Assembly: GCF_014066305.1 (NCBI RefSeq)
Contig: NW_023501063.1
Location: 434,001 to 498,000, forward strand
Direction of reading: 5' to 3'
Source of the DNA: Letharia columbiana
Taxonomy: Eukaryota; Ascomycota; Lecanoromycetes; Lecanorales; Parmeliaceae
DNA length: 64,000 nucleotides
The position numbers and the translations under genes were made by a program. The notes beneath the pieces were generated by a model. The model did not search any database. It was not told the origin of the DNA and worked only from the letters and a program-made list of their open reading frames with translations. Of this stretch, positions 35,294-46,075 are shown one piece after another (the stretch's first letter is position 1; the number at the start of each line of letters is the position of its first letter).

Positions 35294-35995
35294 ATGCATC
35301 GCTCAACCGCTTCCATCCTCAGAACAGTCTTTACTGCTACCCTCTTCCAATGCTTTGTCAATGGACAACAGCTTATCGGCAGCATCTTGCACTCTGGAGT
35401 TGAGGGTGATGGGATGGTTTTGGTGACCGTGGAGAACAACGGCACGAGCAATTACTCAGTCGAGGCAAGGAACAACCTTTTCGACACGAATTCTCCTTAT
35501 GAGCCGATGAACGTGTCGAGTCTTGCAGGTACACAAGTCCAGCTCGTCGGTGCCGAGTATCCGTACGGGCTATTGACCGATGCATCCTTCGTCCAATTGC
35601 CAGCCGGAGCAATATGGCAACGAGAGCTCAACATTACGGCGTACATGCCTGCGGACATGACCATTACCAAGCCTACCGCATCATGTTATTACGTGACATT
35701 CCCCGACGGCTTTTGGGCCATCGACACAACTGGCATGCCATCAGGAGAAAATTTGGCCACGGAATTCCTCACCCCGGGTGCGAGTCGACTCGTAGACTTG
35801 TACATCGCCTCGAATATACTGCATCTCAACGTCACCGCGGTACCTGGGAGTGGCGCGACTCTGACTGCTACGACAGCGGCGATCCCTCAACAACCAGCAG
35901 CAACCGAGATTGTGGGTTCACAGACGATCGGTATCGCTTCTAGTGAAACGATCGGGACGAGCATTGATCAGTACGACAATATCCTTGGAGGCTGA
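35294..35995 (+). CDS. Secreted protein resembling a deuterolysin (M35) propeptide without protease
   Basis: Single-exon ORF of 233 residues. The start at 35294 gives an N-terminus MHRSTASILRTVFTATLFQC, a signal peptide with likely cleavage near VNG-QQ. The mature part reads VLVTVENNGTSNYSVEARNN, then MNVSSLAGTQVQLVG, then FVQLPAGAIWQRELNITAY. This has the order seen in the beta-sandwich propeptide of fungal deuterolysins: VKNTG-like strand, a G-V-x-F-G-like turn, and an L-x-x-G-x-x-x-E-x-x-F-D-like strand. No HExxH zinc motif follows, so there is no protease. Several N-x-S/T sites suggest N-glycosylation (NGT, NYS, NVS, NIT, NVT). The tail is Ala/Thr-rich and low in complexity. In fungi such orphan proteins are secreted and of unknown role. 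It is the only clearly intact gene in the window. Confidence 0.75.
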   Translation: MHRSTASILRTVFTATLFQCFVNGQQLIGSILHSGVEGDGMVLVTVENNGTSNYSVEARNNLFDTNSPYEPMNVSSLAGTQVQLVGAEYPYGLLTDASFVQLPAGAIWQRELNITAYMPADMTITKPTASCYYVTFPDGFWAIDTTGMPSGENLATEFLTPGASRLVDLYIASNILHLNVTAVPGSGATLTATTAAIPQQPAATEIVGSQTIGIASSETIGTSIDQYDNILGG

Positions 35996-37350
35996 TACAT
36001 CTCGTCACAATGGGTTGCAATGTTGAAGTACCGGTTCCCAAACCCGAAGGATCTCTTGCACGCACAAAACTCTCATCATGGCAGAGCAGATAGTTAGTGG
36101 AGGACAGAATAGTTTGGAACACGGGGGACTAGCATTGCTGCGGAGTACATTTCTCTGCGAAGAACAGGACGTGGCCGTCAACGATGTACATACGCCATTT
36201 GTGAATTTGGAGATACCCGATAGAACGCTTGGTTTCAAAGGCTGGCGTATCGGTGTATGTGTTCCAAGAGAGACAGATTTGGGTAACGACACTAGATCTG
36301 CATTTGGTGGAAAGGTACATAATGGAAGCTATTCCGGTATCAAAAGTTTGAATAATCTCATTGATAAAACCGCAATCAATGCGATAATCTCGGAGATTGT
36401 CAGGCCTGGCCATCGTAAATCATGTTCAACCGAGTGAGTTAGGAGCAGTATGCGCACATGTCAGCGTCCCCGTGGGTGTTGTCAGATCTGGAGTCATCCC
36501 CACATCAGGTACCGGCCATGATTGGCTTCTGTGGTCGATTCCGGCCAAGCGTTGCGTCCACTGCCAGTGAATGTGGATCGGGTATCCTGGGTTCAGAACC
36601 CGCGAAAAAGCGCGCCGATGGATGAGGTACTCAACTACTCGTCCTTCCGGAAGTGCGAAAGGACGGATTACGTAGTTGACGAAAGCGTTACCGTGTTGCC
36701 GTGGTCCTGTAAGTTGCTTGAACGAATGACAGACGGACACTAGCCAACTGTATTTGGTGCGCAAGAATCGAGAACTCTGGGGTAATCATCCCTGCCAGAG
36801 GAGTCTTGGCAATCGAAGAACCTCTCTGTACCATGACCTCGGCGTTAGATCCGTGAGCAAGCCTGTCAGAAGGCTCCAGTCCGGCGATCCAAGCGCAGAT
36901 TGGGGTGTTCTGGCACAGACGGCTTCTTGAGCCGCTTTGGTACATGGTGATCCTGGCCGGTCCAAGCCTCCAGACCCATGTCCGATCCCACAGGCTTACT
37001 GGTGGGTTGGTATGCTTGTTATATCGCTTGGCTTTGAGAGTTGCGATCTTCGAGTTTTTGCTGGAGCTACGACGAATGATGAGCGAGGCGCTATCTGGGG
37101 GCCAGCTCCCATCCTCCATTGCTGTACAATCCGGGGGAATGCACCCGCATTGATCGTGGTTCTGAAAATCAAACAACTTCAAGAACAGCACTTCCAAAGC
37201 TTGTTGTCGTCCAGGAAGTTCGTCTCTTGAGGCTTGGGTTCGAACTTCCTCGTCTGCTGAGTTTGGACTCCTTGGCTCTTGTGCAGCAGAACCGGTTTCC
37301 ATGTCACGTTGACTTGGTTCTAGGCATGAGAATCATGTACAATCTTAGCC
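35996..37350. other. Island sequence with unassigned ORFs
   Basis: Plus 36078-36437 (119 codons) and minus 36764-36426 (112 codons) show no known family. The longest ORF is minus 37302-36688, described separately. No introns or promoter could be argued for. Confidence 0.4.
36688..37302 (-). CDS. Hypothetical ORF, 204 codons, downstream of the SDR pseudogene
   Basis: An ATG-started ORF on the same strand as, and directly downstream of, the dehydrogenase pseudogene. It is Ser-, Arg- and Pro-rich with a charged N-terminus (METGSAAQEPRSPNSADEEV) and eight or so cysteines, and has no signal peptide or membrane segment. No family is recognised. Being longer than its chance neighbours makes it worth listing, but a shorter plus-strand ORF overlaps it and I see no supporting splice or promoter signals. 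Confidence 0.2.
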   Translation of the reverse strand: METGSAAQEPRSPNSADEEVRTQASRDELPGRQQALEVLFLKLFDFQNHDQCGCIPPDCTAMEDGSWPPDSASLIIRRSSSKNSKIATLKAKRYNKHTNPPVSLWDRTWVWRLGPARITMYQSGSRSRLCQNTPICAWIAGLEPSDRLAHGSNAEVMVQRGSSIAKTPLAGMITPEFSILAHQIQLASVRLSFVQATYRTTATR

Positions 37351-37439
37351 TTATTGCACTACAGATTTGTGCTGGTCTTTACCAACCCAGATTCTCTGGG
37401 AGACCGGAGTAGAAAGTGAACTGGCTTTCATCAGCGACA

Positions 37440-38490
37440 CATTTGACATGATGTTGAGCTGAATAGTCTCCAGTTTATGTGAAAGCTCGTTCCACACTCT
37501 TGTTTGGGTTTTTTCACGTTTTACTCCCGTGACTAGTTGAGCAGGTCCGTAAACCTCGTATTGATTTATTCGGCAATGTTGGGGCATGGCGACACGAATT
37601 CTACGACCTGACAATTGCTGAGACACTGCCCGTGCTGTTCCACTCCAGCTTGTGATGCATGAACCAGAGCCCGGCTACCGTGCTCTGTTTTTCTGGGGAA
37701 AACAAGTTCCATCACCGCTGCCACAGTCTTTACCTCGCGTGTCAACATGGAGTGACAAAAATCAGACCTCAGGATTTTGATAATGTGACAGCTGATTGGC
37801 AGCTTTTTTTGGTAAGCTTCGCGAATTCGCGAACGTAGTATATGTCGAGAAGCATGGACACCACGTACCTTTTCCGCGGACTTGATCTGCCTACCTGTCT
37901 GGCATCTTCGCAGTGCGCTTGCCGTTCAACGCCTTGTAGGTACTGGGGCTGTTTCTTCCTGGGAAATTTGTCCAGGCAAATTCTTCCGAGCTCACAATGG
38001 ACAAACGAGGCGCACCGTTAGAATACTTGGCGACATCATGTAGTTTCGTTGAGTTCGTAATCAGTGCTAACGGCACAACGTTGACCGCTATAGTGATTTC
38101 GTTGCCCTCCATTCCGGCATAGTCCATGGTCAACAGGCTAGCATCCCTCAACACAGCGTCGAGTCGCTTCAGGCCTGGTTTCAATATGCCAAAGTCCTGA
38201 TGAACTCGTGACTAGCAAGGTCAAGCTGCCACGTCCCCGCCACGCGTTTTCGATCCTTCGTGTCTTTGATGGACTCCATGGCAGCTTCGCCCTAACCAAA
38301 TCTTTCACTGCTAGTATGACCTTAGTTGCGTCGAGCCGTGCGGAAAGACTGGCTGCTTCAGAGCCTAGACCTCCTCATCTGCTCTGTCATTGCACAAGCC
38401 TCCGCCTTCACTGTTTTGGCGAAGCGTTTATTGGCTCCAGTGACAATGATCATCTGCTGGAATCACTTCGTACTGGGTACGACAGTATAG
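37440..38490 (-). pseudogene. Short-chain dehydrogenase/reductase pseudogene (multiple frameshifts)
   Basis: SDR enzymes reduce or oxidise carbonyl and hydroxyl groups with NAD(P)H. Pieces of one fungal SDR appear in order but in changing frames. They are MIIVTGANKRFAKTVKAEAC (38453 downward; the TGxxxGxG glycines partly lost), ARLDATKVILAVKDL, GEAAMESIKDTKD...TWQLDLASH, LKRLDAVLRDASLLTMDYAG...ITIAVNVVPLALI, PRLSIVSSEEFAWTNFP (Ser of the active site kept), CHSMLTREV, TEHGSRALVHASQAGVEQHG, and RVWNELSHKLETIQLNI. At 37891-37893 a TAG stop stands where the catalytic Tyr of Y-x-x-x-K is expected, followed by a shift. I count at least five frame changes or stops. The damage is mainly indels, not RIP transitions, so the gene decayed within the island after it escaped RIP. 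Confidence 0.88.
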
Positions 38491-38706
38491 CGAACAATTG
38501 ATGGGATTGAAAGTTATACATGTGGGACATCATGATACCTAGCCTACTTGAGTGACTGGGAATGGGGCATATAAACAAAGTATGAGTGAAGGAAGGCGCT
38601 GACTGGTGGGTTAAAATATGTGCTGGGGCGTGTCCTTCCCAGGATTACCAAGTACTCGAAGTGGTCAAAACAAGTGACGGATTTCGGGGTTTCCACCAAA
38701 ACTAAA

Positions 38707-38748
38707 ATTTTTTTTTTTTATATTATTATATTTAAAAAAAAAAAAAAC

Positions 38749-38785
<37 letters not shown>

Positions 38786-38815
38786 TATATTTTTTTTTTT
38801 TTTTTTTTTATTAAT

Positions 38816-38864
<49 letters not shown>
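38707..38864. repeat. A/T tract, right border of the gene island
   Basis: Normal sequence ends at about 38706 and gives way to T runs and A runs with one C (38748), ending in a run of more than 40 A. It mirrors the much longer A/T tract at the left border. Confidence 0.85.
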
Positions 38865-38866
<2 letters not shown>

Positions 38867-39114
38867 GTTAAATTTAGCGCGTAAAAATTATTTTAACTTA
38901 ATACGCTCTCTTACTTAATCTATTATATAATTAAATAAGTTTTTAATAATATTATAAATAGATAGAATTAATCTTTAAATTTAAAATAACTTATATAAGA
39001 AATCTTATATACGTGAAATTCTTAATTATAGTTGAAACTACTATATAAAATATCTCGATTTAGATACGAAACGCGAAATTCGTTATTTATTTTAATCGGT
39101 TCTAGCACTAGTTT

Positions 39115-39360
39115 TTAACTATTTTTAATTCTTAAAGAGATTCTCTAAAATTTCTTAAACCCTTCGAAGGCTCTTTAAAGACTCTTTGAGAGTTTCTATC
39201 GAGGGGCTATTAAAGTAAGCTTAAAATTTAATTATTTTAGTAATATTTAATTGATTTTAAGCTTGCTTTGATAGTTTCTCGATAGAAGCTCTCGAATCTT
39301 AAAGAGCTTCGAAGGATTTAAGGAATTTTAGAAGATCTAACTCTAGAAATTAAGAGAGAT
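39115..39360. repeat. Palindromic motif, right copy
   Basis: Complete ~245-bp imperfect palindrome centred near 39228. The left arm has CCCTTCGAAGGCTCTTTAAA and GGCTATTAAAGTAAGCTTAA; the right arm has their complements TTAAGCTTGCTTTGATAG and GAGCTTCGAAGG. It could fold into a long hairpin and resembles a MITE or foldback element. No coding sequence is present. Confidence 0.75.
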
Positions 39361-39775
39361 ATTATATTTTATTTAATATACTTAATATTACGAGCGTATT
39401 CTTAATATATTACTTAGCTCTATAACTAGCGAGTCTTAACGAAGATATCTTTTATTATATTATATCTTCTTCTTATCTATATAATTCGATAGTCTTATTA
39501 TTCTAATTCTATCTTATTTATACTAGTATTATATCTATATTAATTCTAATATTATAAATAAACTTACTTTATTATTATATTTTTAATTAAAAAAAAATTA
39601 AAAAAGATAGATTTAAGAAATTTAAAGTTCTTTCTTAACTTTCTCTTTTAAATATACTCGCGTATATCTATATTTAGATCGAAAATAAAGAAATAAGATA
39701 TATTTTAAATTAGAAATAATGAAATTCGATAATCTAATTAGTTACTAGCCTCTTAACGTAATATCTATTCTTATT
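39115..39775. repeat. Right arm of the inverted repeat around the gene island
   Basis: Mirror image of 25880-26490: the palindrome comes first (39115-39360), then an AT spacer, then a segment at 39640-39770 that is the reverse complement of about 25890-26015. Together the arms enclose ~13 kb comprising the A/T borders and the gene island. Confidence 0.65.
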
Positions 39776-42700
39776 TTTAAATCTTAAGTTTTAGTAGTTT
39801 AAAAAATTATAATTAGATTTAAATTAGACTATATAATCTAATTTAAATCTAATTATAATTTTTAATTTAAAAAATTAAAAAATTATAATTATAATTTTTT
39901 AATTTAAAAAATTAGATTTAATTTAATTATTTAGATAGAATATTAAAAAACTTTAATTTTTATAGAGATTTTAAAAAAATTAGAGAAAATTCTTAGAAAA
40001 ATATTATTTTTATAGATTTATAATTCTATTCTAAATTATATAGATATATTATATTATATTATATTTATTTAAAGATAATAATAAGTTATAATTAAAGTTA
40101 ACTATATATTTCTCTCTCTAAAAATACTACTTAAGAATTTAATTTAGAAAAAAGTTAAAAAAATTAAAAAAGCTATATTTTTAAAAAGTGTAATTTATAT
40201 TATATAGTACTATATATAGAGATATATATTAAGTTTTCGAGTAATTTACTCGATAGACGAATTTTTATTTTTAAATAAATTATCGATATCTTTAATAACG
40301 TTTTAACTCTTTAATAATATAATTTATTTAAATATATTCGAAGCTAGTCTATTATATCTATCTATAATAATATTATTTTCTATTAAAAAATTTAACTTAA
40401 AAGATTTAAAAGTAATAGAAATAGCGAGATAAATTCGAGCTAATTAAGTTAGAATCGAAGAATATTTAATTTAATTTCTTTAATAATCGAGTAGCTTAAT
40501 CTATAATATATAAATTAATATATATTAAAATTATAAATAAATTTATAAATAACTTATCTTTTTAGACTTAAGATTTTTTTCGAAATAAATTTTAATTTTA
40601 AACTTTTTAACTTCGATATATTAAGATATATTAAGATTATCGAATATCTTATTATTCGAATTTTCTAAACTCGAATTCGTATATAAATATTAAGAATCGT
40701 CTAATTATAATATGAAATTCTCGTTATTTATTTTAATTTTAATTCTATTAAAAAAATTGTTAATAAAAAGCCTTATAAAAATTCTATAAAGAAATTTACT
40801 TATCTTTCGAATAATTCTTTAAACTCGTTAATAACGTTTTAACTCTCTTAATTTGAAAGGCCTTAGCTTAAAAAATATTTATCTTTAAAATAAGAATTAA
40901 GAATAATTCTAAAAAAGATATTTTAATAAATAGATTTCCACTTATTAATATTAAACTTTAAAAATTATTTATTAAGTTTTTAAATATCTTATAGATAGAT
41001 ATTTTAAAGAATTAAATTCTATAATATTAGTTAGTAATATATTTCTAAATTAAAAAAACGAAAATATAAAAAAACTTATTAGATTTATATCTCGATATCT
41101 TTTATCTAACTTCTTTTAAATAGAATATATATATGAATATACGTATTCGATTATCGAATAACTAGAGCTCTAAAGAATAACGAAAAATTTAATAAAAATT
41201 TAAAAGATTTCGAATATTTATTATATATATTCGAGTTCGTTATCTCTAAAAATAAATTATTCTTTATTCGAAATCTTTTATAATACTTTAATTAACGTCT
41301 TAATAGTTAATTAATTATTAAGAAATTCTCTAAATAAATCGTATATTGAATTTTAACGAATATCTTTATCTATTATAATTATTAATAAAAGATTTTTAAT
41401 AAAGAGAGAAATCTATTAATTTTTAGAGGGTGTAAATCTTTAATATTATAAGACTCAATTTGTTATTCGAGTATATATCGATTTTCTAATTAATATTTAA
41501 ATATTATAATAAGAAGTTAAATTTTTCGAAATAAGTGTAGATCTAAAAATTTAATTAATAGAAATTTAGATAAAAAAAGATAAAAAAAAACTTATCTAAA
41601 GATAGCTAAGGCTTCTTACTATCTATCTCGAGATTTTATTAATTTATAAGATTATAAATTATTTAATTATCTTTAATTTTTAAAAGTAGTTAATTTAATA
41701 TATCGTTAACTACGTTATTAAATATATAGATTATATATTTAATATTATAAATATCTTCGTTATATTAATATTTATAATTAATTTAAAAGATTTAAGCGAG
41801 AGATAGATTTATAGCAACTTTATTCGTTATAAATCTAATAAGAAATTAATTAAAAAATCGAAAAATCGAAAAATCGAAAAATATATAATAATTTAAAAAA
41901 ATTTCAAAAAAATAAATACGTATAATTATATCTTATCTTCGATATCGAAAGATTTTAGAATATAATTTAAAACCCTCTCGAGATACTTAGTACTATAAGG
42001 TTTTTCGAGTAATTTTATATTAATAAGTCTAGAACTTAATTTCTAGTCCTTATTAATATAGTAAATTATAATTTCTATAAACTTCTTTTAATTATTAACT
42101 ATTTAATAATTAAATATAAGTGAGAATTTCGATTTGAATTTAGAGTGTATATCGAAGAATTCGAATTTAACGATTTAAAAATTTTAAGTAAAGAGAATCG
42201 ATAACTCGTTTTAAAGAGTTTAATAGTAAATCTTAGAAGTATTACTATATAAAAGATAAGTATTTTAAGTATAATAATATATAAAAAATATAAAAACTTA
42301 CTTTTAGTAATAAAAAATTATTTCTTTAGAGGATTTCGAACGTAGAGCGTTAAAGATTATATTATTTTCGAGAAAAAAATAAAGTACTTTCTCTTTAGAA
42401 TCTAAACTTATAAATTACTTATTTAAAGTATTTTTAGATAATTATTTAGTTAATCGATTATATTAAGTAAATTAATCGAGCGAGATTTATAATTAACTTA
42501 CTTCGAGAACTATTTTTAGAAATAAAAGTTAATAAAAATATAGAGAAAAATATAAAAGATAAAGTAAAGATAAATAAATACCTTCTAATAGAGCTCCTTT
42601 TTTAAATTCTTTCTTGATTAAAATTATAGAATAATTGTTATAATAGTATATAAAGTAATTACTATAGCGTTTTTAATCGATCTTTTCGATTTTCGAATAG

Positions 42701-43240
42701 CGATAACGAGTATATTTAATTCGTTTTTAAAAAAAGTTAATAATAGATAAAATATATATAATAGTATATAAATATTTAACGAGGATTTTCTTCTTAATAT
42801 AAAAGAAGTTCTTATATGAAAAAGTTATATTAAAAGAGATATTCTTACTTTTTAATAGAAGATAACTAAAAATCGATTCTATACTTCGAGAAGATTATTA
42901 TATTAACGAAAATGATATAAATATTAATCTTAAATTTTAGCTATATATATAGCTAAAATCTAAGGTAAAAATAATGACTTCGAAAATTAGTTAAAAATGT
43001 GTAGAAAGAGAGAAAAAATAGAAGAACTAGAGCTCTTATATAGGCTTCGCAGTCGATATTAATATCATATATTACTAAAAATAGAACTCTAAATATTTCG
43101 ATTTATTTTATAAAATTTAGCTTTAAAACGTATTTTTTATTTAGATTTTTACTTCTATACTCGAGTTATTATTAACTTTCTAAGTTTTCTAAAAATAAAA
43201 AATCTTTTTCTCTTATTTATAATTATAATTATTAATATAT
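39776..43240. other. AT-rich, RIP-like sequence without an assigned element
   Basis: No LTR pair, conserved protein motif or ORF of note could be found. The remaining C and G lie mostly in CpG or AGCT contexts. A small array of the octamer AAAAATCG (four units) lies at about 41850-41882. Long inverted A/T-rich stretches occur at 39790-39915. Confidence 0.5.
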
Positions 43241-43248
43241 TATATAAT

Positions 43249-44845
43249 ACGAGTAAAGGTTTATAAATTAAATTCATAATCATTTTTTTTTAATTAGAGC
43301 TATCGAGTAAATTTTAATAAGCAATCTTTAGTAAGTAATATCTGAATTTCTTACTTTTAAATATCTATAAGACTAAATTTAATAATTCTTTTTTTTTATT
43401 TGAAAGCTCACATTTTATTCTATAATTTAAAAAAAAATCTCAAGTTTTTAATAGAAAATAAAAAAGTTATTTTAAAATTAAATAATATATATCTAATTAG
43501 AGCTATTCGACTATCGAGCGAACTTTAATAAGCGATATTTAAATTCCTTACGCTTTGATAATTATAAGACTAAAGTTAGAAATTCTTTTTTATCTAAAAG
43601 CTTATATTTTATTCTATAATTTAAAAAAAAATCTTAAAATTTTAATAAAAAATAAAAAAGATATTTTATATATTAATAACGTATATCTAATTTTTAATAA
43701 GAAGAGCGAGATTTTAATAGTTATAAACGTTAATTTATTTATCTATAGTATCTAATTAAAAAGCGTAGATCTATTAAATTAATAATTAACTATATATATA
43801 AATTTAAGATTTTTAAGCTTAGCTCTATCTTATTCTATTATACGAGTAAAGATCTATAAATTAAATTTATAATTTTTTTTTAATTAGAGCTATCGAGTAA
43901 ATAGATAAGTAATCTTTAATAAGCGATCTTTAATAAGCGATCTTTAATAAGCGAGCTATTCGACTATCGAGCGAACTTTAATAAGCGATATTTAAATTCC
44001 TTACGCTTTAATAATTATAAGACTAAATTTTAAAATTCTTAAAAATTCGAAAAGCATAAATAGCGCTTTAAAATTTAAAAAAGAAATCTTAAAATTTTAA
44101 TAGAAAATAAAAAAGTAATTCTATGTGTTAATAATATATATCTATTTTTTTAATAAGAGAGATATAGAAGAGCGAGATTTTAATAATTACGAACGCTAAT
44201 TTATTTATTTATAATAAATTAGTCGATCTAATTAAAAAGCGTAGAGAATTTAAATTAATAATTAATTATATATATAAATTTAAGATTTTTAAGCTTAATT
44301 CTATCTTATTCTTTTATTAATATATAAGTAAAGATCTATAAATTAAATTTATAAAGTTAAATTAGTTAAATTAAATTTTAATTCTAGCTCTAAGTTAAAT
44401 CGAACTCTAATCGCTTACTATACGTTTTTAATCTACTTTTACTATTATAAAATTAATTTAATCTATATAATATATAAATATATATATATAAAGAGAGACG
44501 CGCTAAGATTTAATTAGAAAGATATATCGAGTATAAAGAATTAATTCGTAATAATTATTTATAAAAAATAGAGAAAGATAATATTCTTATAATAAGAAGT
44601 ATTAAAATATTAAAAAGAAATAAAGATAATATATTAATTAGTAATATAAATCTTATAATATCTTCTATCGTAGTAAAATTTTTCGAATAATAAAATAGCT
44701 ATAGAGATCGAATAATTTTAATTCGTTTAAATATATATTATTTAATATTTCTTTTATAAAGACTTAATTAGCTATAATCGTCGTAGTAAATTCTTCTCTT
44801 ATAACGTTATTATAGTAATATATTATATTAATATAATAGAGATAA
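43249..44845 (+). repeat. Tandemly duplicated AT-rich block
   Basis: Units starting ACGAGTAAAG(G/A)T.TATAAATTAAATT recur at 43249 and 43841, with related starts at 44325 and 44846. Inside them a block with AGAGCTATCGAGTAAA, a TCTAATTAAAAAGCGTAGA motif and AAGATTTTTAAGCTTA is repeated. A further fragment of the same family lies at 46230-46330. The array ends where the less mutated sequence begins near 44950. No coding potential was seen. Confidence 0.6.
44490..44840 (+). repeat. RIP-mutated member of a duplicate pair
   Basis: Aligns almost without gaps to 44978-45325. The differences are overwhelmingly C in the other copy against T here, and G against A. It is the heavily mutated partner. Confidence 0.8.
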
Positions 44846-44977
44846 GTAAAAACCTATGAATTAAATTTATAAAGTTGAATTTTTCTAAGTTAAATCGAAT
44901 TTTAACTCTAGTTCTAAGTTAAATCGAACTCTAATCGCTTACTATACGTTTTTAACCTATATATAAATAAATATATA

Positions 44978-45325
44978 CGAAGAGAGACGCGCTAAGGTCT
45001 AATTAGAAAGGTGTATTAAGTATAAAGAATTGATTCGTAATAATTGCCTATAAAAAACAGAGAAAGGCTACGTCCTTATGGCAAGAAGTATCGAAATACC
45101 GAAAAGAAATGGAGACAACGTGCTAATTAGTGGTGTGAATCCCACAATATCTCCTACCGCAGTGAAATCTTTCGAATAATGAAATAGCTATAGACATCGG
45201 ACGGTTTCAATTGATCCAAATATGTATCGTCCGATGTTCCTCCTGTAGAGGCCCAATTGACTATGATAGTAGATCCTCCTCTTATAACGTTATTGCAGTG
45301 ATGTATCATATTAATGCAGTGGGGA
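44978..45325 (+). repeat. Lightly mutated member of a duplicate pair
   Basis: Shares the starting motif AGAGAGACGCGCTAAGRTYT with 44490. It still contains GGTGTGAATCCCACAATATC, CATCGGACGG and similar C/G-rich words that have become AT in the partner. No clear protein could be read from it; a minus-strand ORF at 45336-45154 has only 60 codons. Confidence 0.8.
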
Positions 45326-45650
45326 TGACAGGCCAAGTTGTAGTGGTGTTCTCCGCTTGCTGAGTGATGATTTGATGTGGAACCGTGGAGAGCATATGAC
45401 GTGGGATCTTGGAGAGCTGAGCCGTGTTCTTGACGATGGTGGCCTTGTTGCCGCTTGGTTTCTCCGCAGTGTTCTCCGCATTTGCCTGTTGTAGTTCCTC
45501 CTCTTGCTCCTCAATGTAGTGGGGATGACAGGCCAAGTTGCAGTGGTGTTCTCCGCTTGCTGAGTGATGATTTGATGTGGAACGGCCAAGTTGCAGTGGT
45601 GTTCTCCGCTTGCTGAGTGATGATTTGATGTGGAATCGTGGAGAGCATAT
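45320..45650 (-). repeat. ~53-bp direct repeats in non-RIP sequence
   Basis: The words AGGCCAAGTTGYAGTGGTGT and TTCTCCGCTTGCTGAGTGAT follow one another in three copies starting near 45330, 45531 and 45584. Minus-strand ORFs of 76 and 92 codons span them (45536-45306 and 45589-45311). One of them has a short Glu/Gln-rich helix-like part. Whether they are coding is unclear; the repeats alone may keep the frames open. Confidence 0.6.
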
Positions 45651-45657
45651 GACGTCC

Positions 45658-46075
45658 GGACGCGTTTGGTGTGACTACAATATTTGAATGTTAGTTTAAC
45701 CCATCTATCGCTGGCTTAAGAGAAGTATATAGGGGAGAACGTATCCGTTCGGGCTCTTTTTAAGGGCCTTCCAACGCGTTTATAAGCAGTAATAGATAGC
45801 TATTAAGCTTACTTACGGCCTCAATTGCTAGCAGTAGCAGATTCGTCAAGGGGTGGTCTAGGGGCGTCAATAAGAGGCTCTAATTGGGCGAGGGGTACCG
45901 AAGACGATTATATTCATATTGATGAAATTAGTAGAATTAATAGAATTGATAGAATTAGTAGAATAATGAAAGAATAACAAACAGATGAAAGAATTATTAT
46001 CCGATTTTGGACGCGTCTGGTATGACTACCATAACTATCATATTTAAATATTTATTTAATTCATTAATAGTAGGC
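45658..46075 (+). repeat. 351-bp spaced direct repeat, low mutation
   Basis: The motif GGACGCGTYTGGTRTGACTAC occurs at 45658 and 46009 and is followed both times by an AT-rich similar stretch. Between them lies lightly mutated sequence with an AGAATTAGTAGAATTAATAG microsatellite at about 45925-45965. This could be a small LTR-like or solo element, but no terminal TG...CA pair or target duplication could be fixed. Confidence 0.45.

Noticed and set aside
34989..35426. 145-codon plus-strand ORF and the minus-strand ORFs at 35206-35612
   Set aside because: They overlap the promoter and start of the secreted-protein gene in other frames, with no recognisable domain.
36905..37230. Plus-strand ORFs of 82 and 97 codons opposite the 204-codon minus ORF
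   Set aside because: Short, overlapping each other and the longer ORF, no signal peptide or domain; most likely chance.
37225..37250. GGGTTCGAAC, resembling a tRNA T-loop
   Set aside because: No complementary T-stem, anticodon arm or acceptor stem could be formed around it.
38620..38814. 64-codon ORF ending in a poly-Phe tail
   Set aside because: The second half is the A/T homopolymer tract; low-complexity artefact.
43555..43755. 66-codon plus-strand ORF
   Set aside because: Ile/Lys/Leu-rich product of AT-rich tandem-repeat DNA; alternative start, no conservation of frame between the repeat units.
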